A stretch of 64,000 nt of DNA from Rhodobacter viridis (GTDB lineage Bacteria > Pseudomonadota > Alphaproteobacteria > Rhodobacterales > Rhodobacteraceae): assembly GCF_003217355.1 (NCBI RefSeq), contig NZ_QJTK01000002.1:310001-374000 (forward strand), written 5' to 3'. How positions within the stretch are numbered: the first letter of the stretch is position 1; every line of letters begins with the position of its first letter. Of the stretch, positions 18,626-26,626 are shown one piece after another. A program made the position numbers and the translations under genes. Under the pieces are notes generated by a model. That model made no database searches and was not told the DNA's origin. It saw only the letters and a program-made list of their open reading frames with translations.

Positions 18626-18651
18626 AAAAAGTCCAGCCCCCGAAGGGGTTG
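18626..18651 (-). terminator. Rho-independent terminator, probably the original tRNA-Lys terminator
   Basis: On the minus strand a 7-bp stem (CAACCCC/GGGGCTG with one G-U pair, loop TTCG; 18634-18651) is followed, after three bases, by TTTTT (18626-18630). It lies just downstream of the displaced tRNA-Lys 3' fragment, so it was most likely the native terminator of that tRNA before the mobile element inserted. Confidence 0.65.
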
Positions 18652-18668
18652 TTTCTTTTCACGATCTG

Positions 18669-18728
18669 CAAGGAGAGTGATGGTGAGCCGTGCAGGATTC
18701 GAACCTGCGACCCGCTGATTAAAAGTCA
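18669..18728. repeat. attL: 60-bp direct repeat with displaced tRNA-Lys 3' fragment
   Basis: CAAGGAGAGTGATGG...TTAAAAGTCA is identical over 60 bp to 32034-32093. From 18674 it holds the last 47-48 bases of a tRNA-Lys (including the CCA end and the T arm), but the 5' part of the tRNA is missing and the following sequence (ACGACTGTCTCC) does not fold with it. It is the displaced original 3' end, not a working tRNA. Confidence 0.9.
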
Positions 18729-18891
18729 ACGACTGTCTCCTTTCTCGCCCCGAACTTATCACGTCTCTCCCCGTTTCAGACCGTCTCAAGGCAGTTTGCG
18801 AAATAGATTTTCGCATAAAAAACAAATAGTTGACTCGTCGTATCGCCAAATCTATATTCGTCTCAACGCGCATCACCCCGTCGCGCTTGTT

Positions 18892-18911
18892 TTGTCCCCC
18901 AGTTGTCCCCC
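18892..18911 (+). promoter_or_regulatory. Paired TTGTCCCCC repeats, candidate integrase arm sites (left)
   Basis: Two copies of TTGTCCCCC lie 11 bp apart, start to start (18892 and 18903). The same arrangement, 11 bp apart and in the same orientation, occurs at 31956-31975 near the other end. Such paired short repeats on both sides of the att core fit arm-type binding sites of tyrosine integrases. The stretch 18729-18964 around them is AT-richer and must hold the integrase promoter; no other gene is seen there. Confidence 0.55.
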
Positions 18912-18964
18912 GGCGCGGTTCGTTCTCGTTCTGATCGCTTGGGTGACGGGAAGGCAGGTTTGGT

Positions 18965-20200
18965 ATGAAGAAGCAGATCACTGACGCTCTGGTGCGCTCG
19001 GTTGCCGTGCCCGCCGAGGGCAGGATCGAGATTTCCGACACGGTGCGGCCGGGCCTCCGGCTGCGCGTCTCTTCGAACGGGCGCCGCGTCTGGATGTTCG
19101 AAAAGCGCATCAAAGGCGGGGCCAAGCGAAAGCACACCTTCGGGACCTATCCAGAGCTTTCGATCAAGGAAGCGCGCGCCATGGCCCTCGAAATCGAAAT
19201 TGAAGCGATGAAGGGCGTCGACCGTATCGGGGACGCGGTGCGGATCGCCGAGGAAAAGGAGCGGGCAGCTCTGAACGCAATGAAGGTGCGCCAGGCGCTA
19301 GAGAACTTTGACGCCATGCACCTGAGCAATCTGCGTACCGGCGCGTCTGTTCGGCGCTCTCTGGATCTCGCGCTGATGGCTCACATGGACCAAGACATTG
19401 CGACGCTTGAGAGGAAGGATCTTCAGGCCTTGATAGACGCGAAGGCGGTCTCGGGGGCGAAAGTGCATGCCAACCGCCTCAAGGCCTATCTGTCGAAGTT
19501 TGCCAAGTTCTGCTTCACGCGAAGCTACACCGCGTCGCATATCGGGTTGGGCTTGGAGAAGGCGTTCAAAGAGGTGCCCCGAGAGCGCGTGCTTTCCGTG
19601 GAGGAGCTGCGCCAAATTTGGAAGGCTACCTATTCGCTATCGAACCTGACCGGGCCGTTGATCCGACTGCTGATGCTCACGGCGCAGCGTCGCAATGAAA
19701 TCGCGAGGCTTCAATGGGACGAGGTGTATCTCGGCTCGTCATGCCTGATCCTCGAAGGCAAGCGGACGAAGAATGGCAACGGGCACATCACCCATTTGGC
19801 GCCCGCAGCACTCGACGAGTTGCGCCTTCGCCAGGGGCTGTCGACGTGTAACTTCGTTTTCTCTTCGACAGGAAGAACGCCGGTATCAGGTTTCGTGAGC
19901 ATCAAGAAGGCGCTCGATCGAGAGTTGCCAAAAGACTTCGCACACTGGACCTTTCACGACTTTCGAACCGCCTTCGCCACTGAAATGGCGGAGCGTGGCG
20001 CGCCCGAGTCAATCGTTGATCGCATCCTCAACCATGCTGCGGTTGGATCGGCGCCCAGCGCCGTGGCGCGGGTCTATAACCGGGCTCAATTCTTGATGGA
20101 GCGTAAGAAGATCCTGACGCGCTGGGCGCAGGTTGTGACGGGAGATGGTGCGCTTGATGACAACGTGTTGAGCTTCGAGCGCGAAGTGGCGGCATCTTGA
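18965..20200 (+). CDS. int: Tyrosine recombinase (P4-type integrase)
   Basis: It integrates and excises the element at tRNA-Lys. The 411-residue protein has the N-terminal arm-binding DUF4102-type domain ([20 protein letters not shown]...[19 protein letters not shown], residues 29-75), a SAM-like core-binding domain (about 100-200) and the catalytic domain. The visible catalytic residues are R242 in [12 protein letters not shown], the Lys of EGKRTKNG, H331/R334 in [12 protein letters not shown]357 in RILNHAA and Tyr371 in VARVYNRAQ. All are present, so the enzyme should be active. It lies 236 bp inside the left repeat and is read inward. Confidence 0.95.
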   Translation: MKKQITDALVRSVAVPAEGRIEISDTVRPGLRLRVSSNGRRVWMFEKRIKGGAKRKHTFGTYPELSIKEARAMALEIEIEAMKGVDRIGDAVRIAEEKERAALNAMKVRQALENFDAMHLSNLRTGASVRRSLDLALMAHMDQDIATLERKDLQALIDAKAVSGAKVHANRLKAYLSKFAKFCFTRSYTASHIGLGLEKAFKEVPRERVLSVEELRQIWKATYSLSNLTGPLIRLLMLTAQRRNEIARLQWDEVYLGSSCLILEGKRTKNGNGHITHLAPAALDELRLRQGLSTCNFVFSSTGRTPVSGFVSIKKALDRELPKDFAHWTFHDFRTAFATEMAERGAPESIVDRILNHAAVGSAPSAVARVYNRAQFLMERKKILTRWAQVVTGDGALDDNVLSFEREVAAS

Positions 20201-20218
20201 CGGATCGGAGGCCTTTAT

Positions 20219-20947
20219 ATGGGAGCGGCCAGCATGATCAGCGAGGATCTTGAAGAACGGTTTGACAAGGGCGCCGAGGTTGTTGACGAGATCATCAGCG
20301 AGCTTTGCGCTACCACCGGGATGAGCTTGGTTGAACTCGGCAACCAGACCTTTGAGCGTTGGATCGTGGAATTGAGCCCCGGAATTCGGACGCATTTATT
20401 GCCGAGCGGCGGATTGGCTTATGACGTTGAGGATGCCGTTGGTAATCAACTGGTCGGGATGTCAGGGCGCGAGCCTTTCGCCGCAAGCATTATTGCGGAA
20501 ATCTGCGGTTCGAATGTCTATGAGGGGTGTCCCGTTCCGAGAACTTTGCGGGGGGCTGCTTTCCAGTTGATTCATGGCACCTTCAAGGCCGCTCAGCGCA
20601 CCGGGCCGAAGGCATCGGAAGACTTTGCCATGAGGGCGCTTTTGCGGGGGTTGGCTATCTTCATTCATCAAGCTTTCGACCTTAGCCTGACACGATACGA
20701 TGGCCCCAAGGCGATGAGCGCGTGTGATGCCGTCTCACTTGTGGCGGCAAAGCACGGCGTCAGCGTTCCCTTCACCAGATTGCGAGATTGGTGTACCCAC
20801 CCAAAGCACGAGGAATTCAGGCTTAGGGCTGACTCCTTGGAACGTTTTATGAAGGATCTTCAACTGGTTGCGCTCGGTATAAAGAGCCAGGAAAGCTTGT
20901 ACGGACCATTCTTGGAATTTGCCCGTATGCGAAAATTTGGCGCCTAA
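20219..20947 (+). CDS. Unknown protein next to the integrase
   Basis: I do not recognise this 242-residue protein. It is soluble by eye, without signal peptide or membrane helices, mainly helical, with several Cys and no known catalytic motif (segments ELCATTGMSLVELGNQTFERW, SGREPFAASIIAEICGS, LRDWCTHPKHEEFRLRADSLERFMKD). The coding sequence is visibly poorer in G+C than the chromosomal genes, which suggests separate acquisition. It starts 18 bases after the integrase stop and is probably co-transcribed with it. The first ATG (20219) could be replaced by the ATG six codons in. Confidence 0.7.
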   Translation: MGAASMISEDLEERFDKGAEVVDEIISELCATTGMSLVELGNQTFERWIVELSPGIRTHLLPSGGLAYDVEDAVGNQLVGMSGREPFAASIIAEICGSNVYEGCPVPRTLRGAAFQLIHGTFKAAQRTGPKASEDFAMRALLRGLAIFIHQAFDLSLTRYDGPKAMSACDAVSLVAAKHGVSVPFTRLRDWCTHPKHEEFRLRADSLERFMKDLQLVALGIKSQESLYGPFLEFARMRKFGA

Positions 20948-20951
20948 CTCA

Positions 20952-21002
20952 TTCTCACCTCATCGAACGGCGGCGCATCCCGTCACAAGAGCGAGGTGAG
21001 AA
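20952..21002 (+). promoter_or_regulatory. 10-bp inverted repeat that can bury the alpA ribosome site
   Basis: TTCTCACCTC at 20952-20961 is an exact reverse complement of GAGGTGAGAA at 20993-21002. The right arm is the alpA Shine-Dalgarno and ends at the base before the ATG. The 10-bp stem with a 31-base loop would hide the ribosome site. Control of AlpA translation is inferred. Confidence 0.5.
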
Positions 21003-21197
21003 ATGGTGAGCACAGACCCCCTTATCCGAGACACCGATGGCGCATTCATCCTCGGCTGCTCGAAAGCAACCTTCTGGCGCCGGGTGGCCGAGGGCATCGT
21101 CCCTCAACCCATTCGCATCGGTCGCACCTCGCGCTGGCGTCGCTCTGAAATCGAAGCCGTGGTTGCGACTGCCGCCGCGAAGCGAGACGCCGCATAA
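21003..21197 (+). CDS. alpA: AlpA-family transcriptional regulator
   Basis: AlpA-type proteins are small MerR-like helix-turn-helix regulators that activate satellite or prophage genes and may act as excisionases. The 64-residue protein reads PLIRDTDGAFILGCSKATFWRRVAEGIVPQPIRIGRTSRWRRSEIEAVV, the standard AlpA pattern: helix-turn-helix over residues 14-30 and a wing ending in RWRRSEIE. It stands alone between the integrase pair and the small-gene/replication operon. It is probably the element's induction switch. Its ribosome site lies inside an inverted repeat. Confidence 0.88.
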   Translation: MVSTDPLIRDTDGAFILGCSKATFWRRVAEGIVPQPIRIGRTSRWRRSEIEAVVATAAAKRDAA

Positions 21198-21273
21198 GAA
21201 ACCCCCGCTCAGTCACAGACCGGGCGAGGGCGAATTCTTGTTGGCGACACTGACAAGATAGCCATTTGGCCCC

Positions 21274-21294
21274 GGTCCTTCAAGAAAAAGGATC
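21274..21294 (+). promoter_or_regulatory. Hairpin covering the ribosome site of the 21299 gene
   Basis: GGTCCTT (21274-21280) pairs with AAGGATC (21288-21294) around a seven-base loop. The right arm contains the Shine-Dalgarno of the gene starting at 21299. This is the second ribosome-site hairpin within 350 bp, after that at alpA. A regulatory role is inferred. Confidence 0.4.
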
Positions 21295-21298
21295 GAGC

Positions 21299-21655
21299 AT
21301 GAGCAGAAGCTCCCAAACCCCGCCGCGCAACGCCCAGCGCATTTTCCGCGTTGAGGACTTGCCGAAAGACCGCCGCGCCGCGCGCTACCAGATCACCCGC
21401 AAGAACGGCGAAACCTCGACGGTGATCCTGCACAAGCGGCGCCGTCAGATCCTCGAACTGTTGATGCGCGGGCCGGTGTTCTGCGCCTCGCTGGTGCGGG
21501 TCTCGGATATCGTCTGCATCCTGAAGCATGAGTGCGGGCTCGAAGTGGAGACCGTCTTTTTCCCGGGCGAGAAGGTCAACGGCGCTGGTGACTTCGGGAT
21601 TTACTTCCTGCGCAGCCAAGTGACCCGCCTCGACGCGCAAGAGGTGGCGGCATGA
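21299..21655 (+). CDS. Small regulator-like protein (winged-helix type by appearance)
   Basis: This 118-residue protein is basic at its N-terminus (QRIFRVEDLPKDRRAARYQITRKNGETSTVILHKRRRQILELLMRGPVFCASLVRVSDIVCILKHECGLEVETVFF). The HKRRRQILELLMRGPVFCASLVRVSDIVCILK stretch looks like the recognition part of a winged helix, but I cannot name a family. The ATG at 21299 has AAAAAGGA upstream and is preferred to an upstream in-frame ATG at 21266. It begins a chain of ATGA-overlapping genes that leads to the primase and ATPase. Confidence 0.7.
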   Translation: MSRSSQTPPRNAQRIFRVEDLPKDRRAARYQITRKNGETSTVILHKRRRQILELLMRGPVFCASLVRVSDIVCILKHECGLEVETVFFPGEKVNGAGDFGIYFLRSQVTRLDAQEVAA

Positions 21656-21873
21656 CCGAGATTGCCACGATCCGGAAGAACTCCCGCGAGGAAATTCGGA
21701 TTTCGATCGATGAGTACATGGGCCACCGCCTTTGCAACCTGCGCGTCTGGTATTTGAGCGGCGACGAGATGCGCCCCGGCAAGCATGGCCTCGCTCTGCG
21801 CCTCGACGTTTTGCCCGAGATCCTGGCCGCGCTGCAGAAAGCCATCACGCGCGGGAAAGGCGGTGACGCATGA
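21652..21873 (+). CDS. PC4/p15-type transcriptional coactivator homologue
   Basis: PC4-like proteins bind single-stranded or unwound DNA. The 73-residue product shows the compact family pattern: EEIRISIDEYMGHRLCNLRVWYLSGDEMRPGKHGLALRLDVLPEILAALQKAI. That is the beta-sheet ssDNA-binding face followed by a C-terminal helix. Phage and satellite copies are often beside replication genes, as here (it is read together with the primase and ATPase). Binding of ssDNA during replication or transcription of the element is inferred. Confidence 0.8.
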   Translation: MTEIATIRKNSREEIRISIDEYMGHRLCNLRVWYLSGDEMRPGKHGLALRLDVLPEILAALQKAITRGKGGDA

Positions 21874-22061
21874 TCGCCATCGAGGAACTGGAAGCCCACG
21901 GCGTGCGCACTTTCTGGGTGACCGACTGCGGCGACTGCGTGGCCGAGCTGTCGACCCGCCGTGAAGCGATTGATTACGCCCGCGCCTATTCGGCGGGAGC
22001 GCCCTACCTGCTTCATTCGGCGCGCGTGCTGCCCTTCCGCAAACCGGAGGCCGTCGCATGA
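21870..22061 (+). CDS. Small unknown protein
   Basis: A 63-residue protein, MIAIEELEAHGVRTFWVTDCGDCVAELSTRREAIDYARAYSAG..., overlapping its neighbours by ATGA at both ends. It has no recognised domain. Its sequence pattern (a strand, a turn with DCGDC, then a helix) could be a small alpha/beta fold. Coding status is supported by the tight overlaps and normal codon usage. Confidence 0.65.
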   Translation: MIAIEELEAHGVRTFWVTDCGDCVAELSTRREAIDYARAYSAGAPYLLHSARVLPFRKPEAVA

Positions 22062-22159
22062 TCGCGCTGCGCCTCGCTCGCCTGCGCCGCCTGTGCGGCC
22101 TCTCCGGTCCGGTCGCGGACATCCTTGCAAGCCTTGCCTATGGGGAGGGCTGCGAATGA
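22058..22159 (+). CDS. 33-residue ORF linking 21870 gene to primase
   Basis: MIALRLARLRRLCGLSGPVADILASLAYGEGCE starts within the stop of the upstream gene (ATGA) and ends within the start of the primase (ATGA). Both junctions follow the same overlap rule as the rest of this operon, which supports translation, at least as a coupling ORF. Its N-terminus is Arg/Leu-rich and amphipathic. No function is apparent. Confidence 0.5.
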   Translation: MIALRLARLRRLCGLSGPVADILASLAYGEGCE

Positions 22160-23016
22160 TCGATGCGCGCGATATCACCCTGGCCCTCGGGGGCGACTGG
22201 CACGGGCACCAAGGCAACGCGCCTTGCCCCGTGTGTCAGCCCGAACGCCGCCCGGATCAGCGCGCGCTCTCGCTGCGCTCCGAAGGCGGCAAGCTTCTGG
22301 CCTTCTGCCACAAGGGCGGCTGCGACTTCCGCGAAATCGTCAAGGCCGCGGGCCTGCCCCCGGATCGTCTCGCCCTCGACCCGGCCGCCCAGCGCGACGC
22401 GGATGCAAAGCGGGCCGACTATGAACGCGCGCAGCTCGACAAGGCCCGCGCCCTTTGGGGCCGCGCGCGGCCGATCACCGGCACCAAGGGCGAGGCATAC
22501 CTCCGCGGCCGTGGCATCACCTGCCCGTTGCCGCTCTCGCTGCGCTGGGCCTCAGATGTGCATCACGGGCCGAGCGGCCGGTGGTTGTCGGCAATGGTGG
22601 CCGAGGTCTCCACCGGGGCCGTGCATCGCACCTTCTTCGAGAAGACCGGGGCGCGGATCCCCGGCAACGCCAAGATGATGCTTGGCCCCTGCGCAGGCGG
22701 CGCGGTGGCGCTCTCTATGGGGCCGGGGCCGCTTGTGGTGTGCGAAGGCATCGAAACCGGCCTGAGCCTCGCCAGCGGCCTTCTGGGCGAGCCTGCGACG
22801 GTCTGGGCCGCTCTCTCTGCCCCCGGCATGAAGGCGTTGCGCCTGCCCGAGCGCCCCGGCCGCCTGATCGTGGCGATGGATGGCGACGACGCAGGCGACA
22901 GCGCTGGGCGCGCCCTTGCCGGTGCCGCCTATGCCCGCGGCTGGCAGGTGACCTTGTTGCCCGCGCCGCGCGGCCTCGATTGGAACGATGTGTTGCAGGG
23001 GAGGACGGCCGCTTGA
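22156..23016 (+). CDS. DNA primase with zinc finger and Toprim domain
   Basis: The 286-residue protein has an N-terminal zinc-binding module (C24, C27 in CPVC; C51-H52 and C56 in FCHKGGC), a linker rich in charged helices, and a Toprim domain. The Toprim domain carries the catalytic Glu197 in PLVVCEGIETGLSLASG and acidic D242/D244 in VAMDGDDAGD. This is the standard primase of phages, plasmids and satellites. It is read with the RecA-like ATPase that follows, and the pair should open and prime replication of the excised element. The frame is open further upstream, but the ATGA overlap sets the start. Confidence 0.9.
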   Translation: MIDARDITLALGGDWHGHQGNAPCPVCQPERRPDQRALSLRSEGGKLLAFCHKGGCDFREIVKAAGLPPDRLALDPAAQRDADAKRADYERAQLDKARALWGRARPITGTKGEAYLRGRGITCPLPLSLRWASDVHHGPSGRWLSAMVAEVSTGAVHRTFFEKTGARIPGNAKMMLGPCAGGAVALSMGPGPLVVCEGIETGLSLASGLLGEPATVWAALSAPGMKALRLPERPGRLIVAMDGDDAGDSAGRALAGAAYARGWQVTLLPAPRGLDWNDVLQGRTAA

Positions 23017-24122
23017 AGGTAATCACGGCACAACAGGGTATTCCCTATGCCGAGGCGCCGGTCGATGGCGGCTTCTTCTGCGCCGCTGAGTTGCACGGGC
23101 AACCTGTGCCTGAAGAACTCTGGCACGTCGAAGGGTTCGTGCCCGGAAACACCGTCACCATCCTCAACGGCGATGGCGGCGTGGGCAAGAGCCTTGTCGC
23201 CCTTCAACTGGCAATCGCAACGGCGCTGGGCGCTCCATGGCTCGGCTTGTCCGTGCCGCGAGGCCGCGCGCTGTTCCTCACCGCCGAAGATGAGCGCGCG
23301 GTGCTGCATCGCCGCCTCGCCAATATCGCCGAGACGGAAAGCTTCGAACTTTGCGACCTCGACCAATTGTCGCTCCGGTCTCTCGCCGGGTGTGATGCCC
23401 TGCTCGCGGATCTGGACCCGACGACGCGCAAGCTTCGCGAAACCGCCCTCTATGGTGCGCTTGCAAGCTTTCTCGACGCAGACCGGCCCGCGTTGCTCGT
23501 GCTCGATACCCTTGCCGACCTTTTCGGCGGCGACGAAATCAACCGGGCTCAGGCGCGGCAGTTCATCGGCATGTTGAGGCGGCTGGCGATCGAATACGAG
23601 ACGGCCATCGTCTTGCTCGCTCATCCGTCGCTTTCTGGGATGGCATCGGGCAGCGGCTCCTCCGGCTCGACCGCCTGGAACAACTCGGTTCGCTCCCGGC
23701 TCTATCTGCAGCGCGTGAGACGTGATGGCGAAGAACCGGATCCGAATGCCCGCACCCTTGAAGTGATGAAAGCCAACTACGGCGCAACCGGCCTCTCTGT
23801 CGCGATGCGTTGGCAGGACGGACGCTTCGTCACCGATGCCAAGGCCGAGGGCTCTCTCGACCGAATGGCTGCGAAAGCGAAGGCCGAGCGGGTCTTTCTC
23901 AAGCTGCTGCGGGAAACGTCGGCACAGGGTCGGCATGTTTCGCACAACCCCGGCCCCACCTTTGCGCCGTCTCTCTTCGCCAAGATGGATGGAGTCGAGG
24001 GCTGCACATCGCGCGGACTGCGCGAGGCCATGGAGCGGCTTTTCGCGAAGGGAAGCATCCGAGTTGCCGAGCACGGCGGCGGCGCGAAGGCCCGAAAACA
24101 CATCGAAGAGGTGGTCGGATGA
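23013..24122 (+). CDS. RecA-fold ATPase/helicase, RepA type
   Basis: The 369-residue protein has Walker A GDGGVGKS (residues 53-60), a Walker B-like segment LLVLDTLADLFGGDE (about 161-174) and the RepA-type motif LLAHPSLSGMASGSGSSGSTAWNNSVRSRLYL. These are typical of the hexameric RSF1010-RepA-like helicases of plasmids and satellites. A C-terminal helix-turn-helix-like region follows. The start is TTG at 23013, overlapping the primase stop as TTGA, with GGGGAGG eight bases upstream. With the primase it forms the replication module. Confidence 0.88.
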   Translation: MKVITAQQGIPYAEAPVDGGFFCAAELHGQPVPEELWHVEGFVPGNTVTILNGDGGVGKSLVALQLAIATALGAPWLGLSVPRGRALFLTAEDERAVLHRRLANIAETESFELCDLDQLSLRSLAGCDALLADLDPTTRKLRETALYGALASFLDADRPALLVLDTLADLFGGDEINRAQARQFIGMLRRLAIEYETAIVLLAHPSLSGMASGSGSSGSTAWNNSVRSRLYLQRVRRDGEEPDPNARTLEVMKANYGATGLSVAMRWQDGRFVTDAKAEGSLDRMAAKAKAERVFLKLLRETSAQGRHVSHNPGPTFAPSLFAKMDGVEGCTSRGLREAMERLFAKGSIRVAEHGGGAKARKHIEEVVG

Positions 24123-24427
24123 GTAGGGTGCAACCCCCGGTGCAACGCCAATTTTGGGGGGTGCAACCCCCCGTTCAACCCCCGGTGCACCCCCCCGTGC
24201 AACGGGGTGCAACCCCCGGTGCGACACACTCCCCTTATACCCCTATGCGTTGCACCCGCCCATTCGGCGGCGGGCGTACGCATTTTTGGCCGGGCGGAAG
24301 CCCTCGACGCATCGGTTTCTCGGCCTCTCGCTTCCTCACTTTCGCGTCGCAAGACCCCGGCAGGCCGCGCGGTACCCGGCGCTGGGTCACCGGCGCGGCA
24401 ATCATCATCGAGCAGAAAGGAGCCTGA
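24119..24427 (+). CDS. Repeat-containing ORF of uncertain reality
   Basis: The frame starts ATGA on the ATPase stop and reads MSRVQPPVQRQFWGVQPPVQPPVHPPVQR, then loses any repeat (102 residues in all). The Val-Gln-Pro-Pro repeats arise from a 12-bp DNA repeat (GTGCAACCCCCG), so selection could act on the DNA rather than on a protein. The rest is Arg/Gly/Pro-rich and does not resemble a folded domain. The overlap favours translation, and the composition argues against it. Confidence 0.35.
   Translation: MSRVQPPVQRQFWGVQPPVQPPVHPPVQRGATPGATHSPYTPMRCTRPFGGGRTHFWPGGSPRRIGFSASRFLTFASQDPGRPRGTRRWVTGAAIIIEQKGA
24128..24225 (+). repeat. GTGCAAC iteron-like repeats behind the replication genes
   Basis: GTGCAAC occurs at 24128, 24140, 24161, 24197 and 24207, with one-base variants at 24173 (GTTCAAC), 24185 (GTGCACC) and 24219 (GTGCGAC), and an inverted copy at 24249. 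Most are spaced by 12 bp and followed by a run of C. Spacing close to one helical turn directly downstream of primase and Rep-type ATPase is the layout of a plasmid or satellite origin. That role is inferred. Confidence 0.55.
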
Positions 24428-24430
24428 CAG

Positions 24431-26626
24431 ATGGCGACCTATGAAGAGATCATGCGCGCGCTGCGCAATGCGCACAACGCTGGCGATGTGAGCGCGGCCA
24501 AGCGGCTTGCGGCCATGGCCATGCGCGCGGCGGCTGATCAGATGGCGCCGGAGGGTCCGGAGGTTGTCGCCACCACGCAAGACGGCGGCAGGGTTTACCG
24601 CGGCACAGGCGGCGCGCTGTCGTTTTCATCGCCAGCCTATGCGACCAGCGACCCCGACAAGATTGCCGAGATCATGAAGGGCGCAACCCCGGCCAGCCAA
24701 TCGCAGGCAAGTTTTCAGGACGCCGCCATCGCCGATCACCCCGTCGCGGCCCGTGCGGCGAAGTTCGTGCAGGGCGTTCCGTTCGCCGGGGAATATGCCG
24801 ACGAGGCTATCGGGGCCATGTTCGGCGGCAAGGCCGAGCAGGCAACGCGCTACACGCAGCAAGCCATGCAGGACCGGCGCCCGGTGCAGTCGACAGCGCT
24901 TCAGGTTGCGGGCGGCGTCGCGGGCGCGGTACCCATGGCGATGGCTGCGGCACCGGCTGCGGCGGGCGTTGCGGGGCCGACTGCGGTTTCGACGGCCATT
25001 CGTGGCGCAGCGGCGGGCGCCGCTCTCGGCGCGACCGAGGGCGCCATCTCGGGCTACGGTGCCGGGAACGACGGCGACCGGGGGCTGTCGGCGATCGACC
25101 GCGGGTTGATGGGGGCGGGCGTCGGCGGCGCAGTTGGCGGGCTGGCCCCTGCGGCTTCATCGCTTGGCGCGGCGGCATTTCGCCGCCTGAAGGGGATCGA
25201 CTACAGCACCATTGCGCGTGAGCTTGGCATATCGAGCGACGCGGCGAAGGTGGTGAAAACGGCGCTTGAGGCCGACGACTATGCCGCAGCGGAGGCGGCC
25301 ATTCAGCGCGCCGGGGGCAAGGCTATGCTGGCCGATGCTGGCCCGGCGACGCAATCCCTCCTAGACGCATCCGTGAACGCTGGCGGCGCCTCTCAGCGCG
25401 TCGTGCGCGATGCTGTAACCGAGCGGGCCAAAGCCTCAGCTGCCGACATGACGGCCACGCTTGACCGCACCCTCGGGGCTCCGCAGGGGGCCGAGGGCAT
25501 CAAGTCCGGCATCCGGCAGGGCACAGAGGCCGCGCGCTCGACCGCCTATGACGCCGCCTATTCTGCGCCGATCAACTACGCATCGGAGCGCGGGCAGGCG
25601 CTCAAGAACATGTTTGCCCGCGTGCCCGCCTCGGCATGGCGCAAGGCCAACGACCTGATGGCGCTCGAAGGCGAGCAGTCGAAGCAGATCCTTGTCGACA
25701 TCGCCGACGACGGCAGCGTGAAATTGCGGCAACTGCCCGACGTGCGGCAGCTTGATTATGTGACCCGCGCGCTCAACGACGTTGCGGACGCCGCGGACGG
25801 CGCAGGGAAGATGGGCGGGACAACCGCGGTTGGCCGGGCGACCTCTGGCCTGTCGCGCGCGATCCGGCAGCACGTGCGGGATCTGGTGCCGGAATATGGC
25901 GCCGCGCTCGACACCGCGGCCGATGCGATCAGTCGCACCAAGGCGAGCGACCTTGGCTATTCCATGCTCCGCCCGGGCACGACCCGCGAGGCGGTGCGCA
26001 CGGGGTTGGCCGGGGCTAGCAAGGCAGAGCGCGATGCGGCCAAGGCGGGCGTGCGGTCCTACATCGATGACACGCTGGCAAATGTGGCGCGAACCGCATC
26101 TGATCCGAACACCGACATTCGCGAGCTACAAAAACTGATGCGCGAAATGACCTCGCGCGCGGCAGAGGACAAAATGACCGCGCTCCTCGGCAAGGCGGAT
26201 GCTGCGGCGCTGATCAAGCGGCTGGACACTGAAACGACGTCGATCGAACTGCGCGCGGCGCTGGCGCAGAACAGCAAGACGGCGGTGCGGCAGTCGGTAC
26301 AGGGGCAGATTGAGAAAATGACCGCCCCCGGGGCAATGTCGGTGCTGCTGCAAGGCAAGCCGCTTGAGGCCGGGAAGCGCGTCGCGGCCGTGCTTTCGGG
26401 CCAGACCGAGGAAGCCATCGCGCTTCGTCAGCAGGGGATCTATGCCGATATTGCCCGCGCCCTGACCGAGAAGCGCGGCAACGAGGCCTCCCGTGCGATG
26501 ATCGTCATTCAGCGCGCCATGAGGGGCCAACCGGTGACGGATGCTCAGGCGGAACTGATCGGGCGGGCATTGGCTCACGCGGTCGCCGTGGGGGGATATG
26601 CCGCCTCAACTCCTTTGCGGCAATGA
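24431..26626 (+). CDS. Large phage-type virion/DNA-ejection-like protein
   Basis: The 731-residue protein starts MATYEEIMRALRNAHNAGDVSAAKRLAAMA, a helix seen at the N-terminus of many phage internal virion or injection proteins. It then has a long Gly/Ala-rich hydrophobic stretch (residues about 155-255, with VAGGVAGAVPMAMAAAPAAAG and MGAGVGGAVGGLAPAASSLG) that could insert in or cross a membrane. The remainder is helical and alanine-rich to the C-terminus. I see no enzymatic motif. AAAGGAG at 24417-24423 supports the start. It is the only structural-looking phage gene of the element, which is odd for a prophage but possible for a satellite that packages in helper capsids. The function is inferred from shape only. 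Confidence 0.7.
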   Translation: MATYEEIMRALRNAHNAGDVSAAKRLAAMAMRAAADQMAPEGPEVVATTQDGGRVYRGTGGALSFSSPAYATSDPDKIAEIMKGATPASQSQASFQDAAIADHPVAARAAKFVQGVPFAGEYADEAIGAMFGGKAEQATRYTQQAMQDRRPVQSTALQVAGGVAGAVPMAMAAAPAAAGVAGPTAVSTAIRGAAAGAALGATEGAISGYGAGNDGDRGLSAIDRGLMGAGVGGAVGGLAPAASSLGAAAFRRLKGIDYSTIARELGISSDAAKVVKTALEADDYAAAEAAIQRAGGKAMLADAGPATQSLLDASVNAGGASQRVVRDAVTERAKASAADMTATLDRTLGAPQGAEGIKSGIRQGTEAARSTAYDAAYSAPINYASERGQALKNMFARVPASAWRKANDLMALEGEQSKQILVDIADDGSVKLRQLPDVRQLDYVTRALNDVADAADGAGKMGGTTAVGRATSGLSRAIRQHVRDLVPEYGAALDTAADAISRTKASDLGYSMLRPGTTREAVRTGLAGASKAERDAAKAGVRSYIDDTLANVARTASDPNTDIRELQKLMREMTSRAAEDKMTALLGKADAAALIKRLDTETTSIELRAALAQNSKTAVRQSVQGQIEKMTAPGAMSVLLQGKPLEAGKRVAAVLSGQTEEAIALRQQGIYADIARALTEKRGNEASRAMIVIQRAMRGQPVTDAQAELIGRALAHAVAVGGYAASTPLRQ

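Noticed and set aside
18674..18728. A second tRNA-Lys gene at the left end of the element
   Set aside because: Only the 3' part is present and the following bases do not complete the acceptor or D arm; it is the displaced att fragment.
24128..24225. CRISPR-like array
   Set aside because: The repeat unit is about 7-12 bp with no unique spacers and no cas genes; it is a short tandem repeat.
24431..26626. Gene-transfer-agent cluster of Rhodobacter
   Set aside because: No GTA terminase, portal, capsid or tail genes accompany the ejection-like protein, and the element has integrase and att sites, which the GTA lacks.
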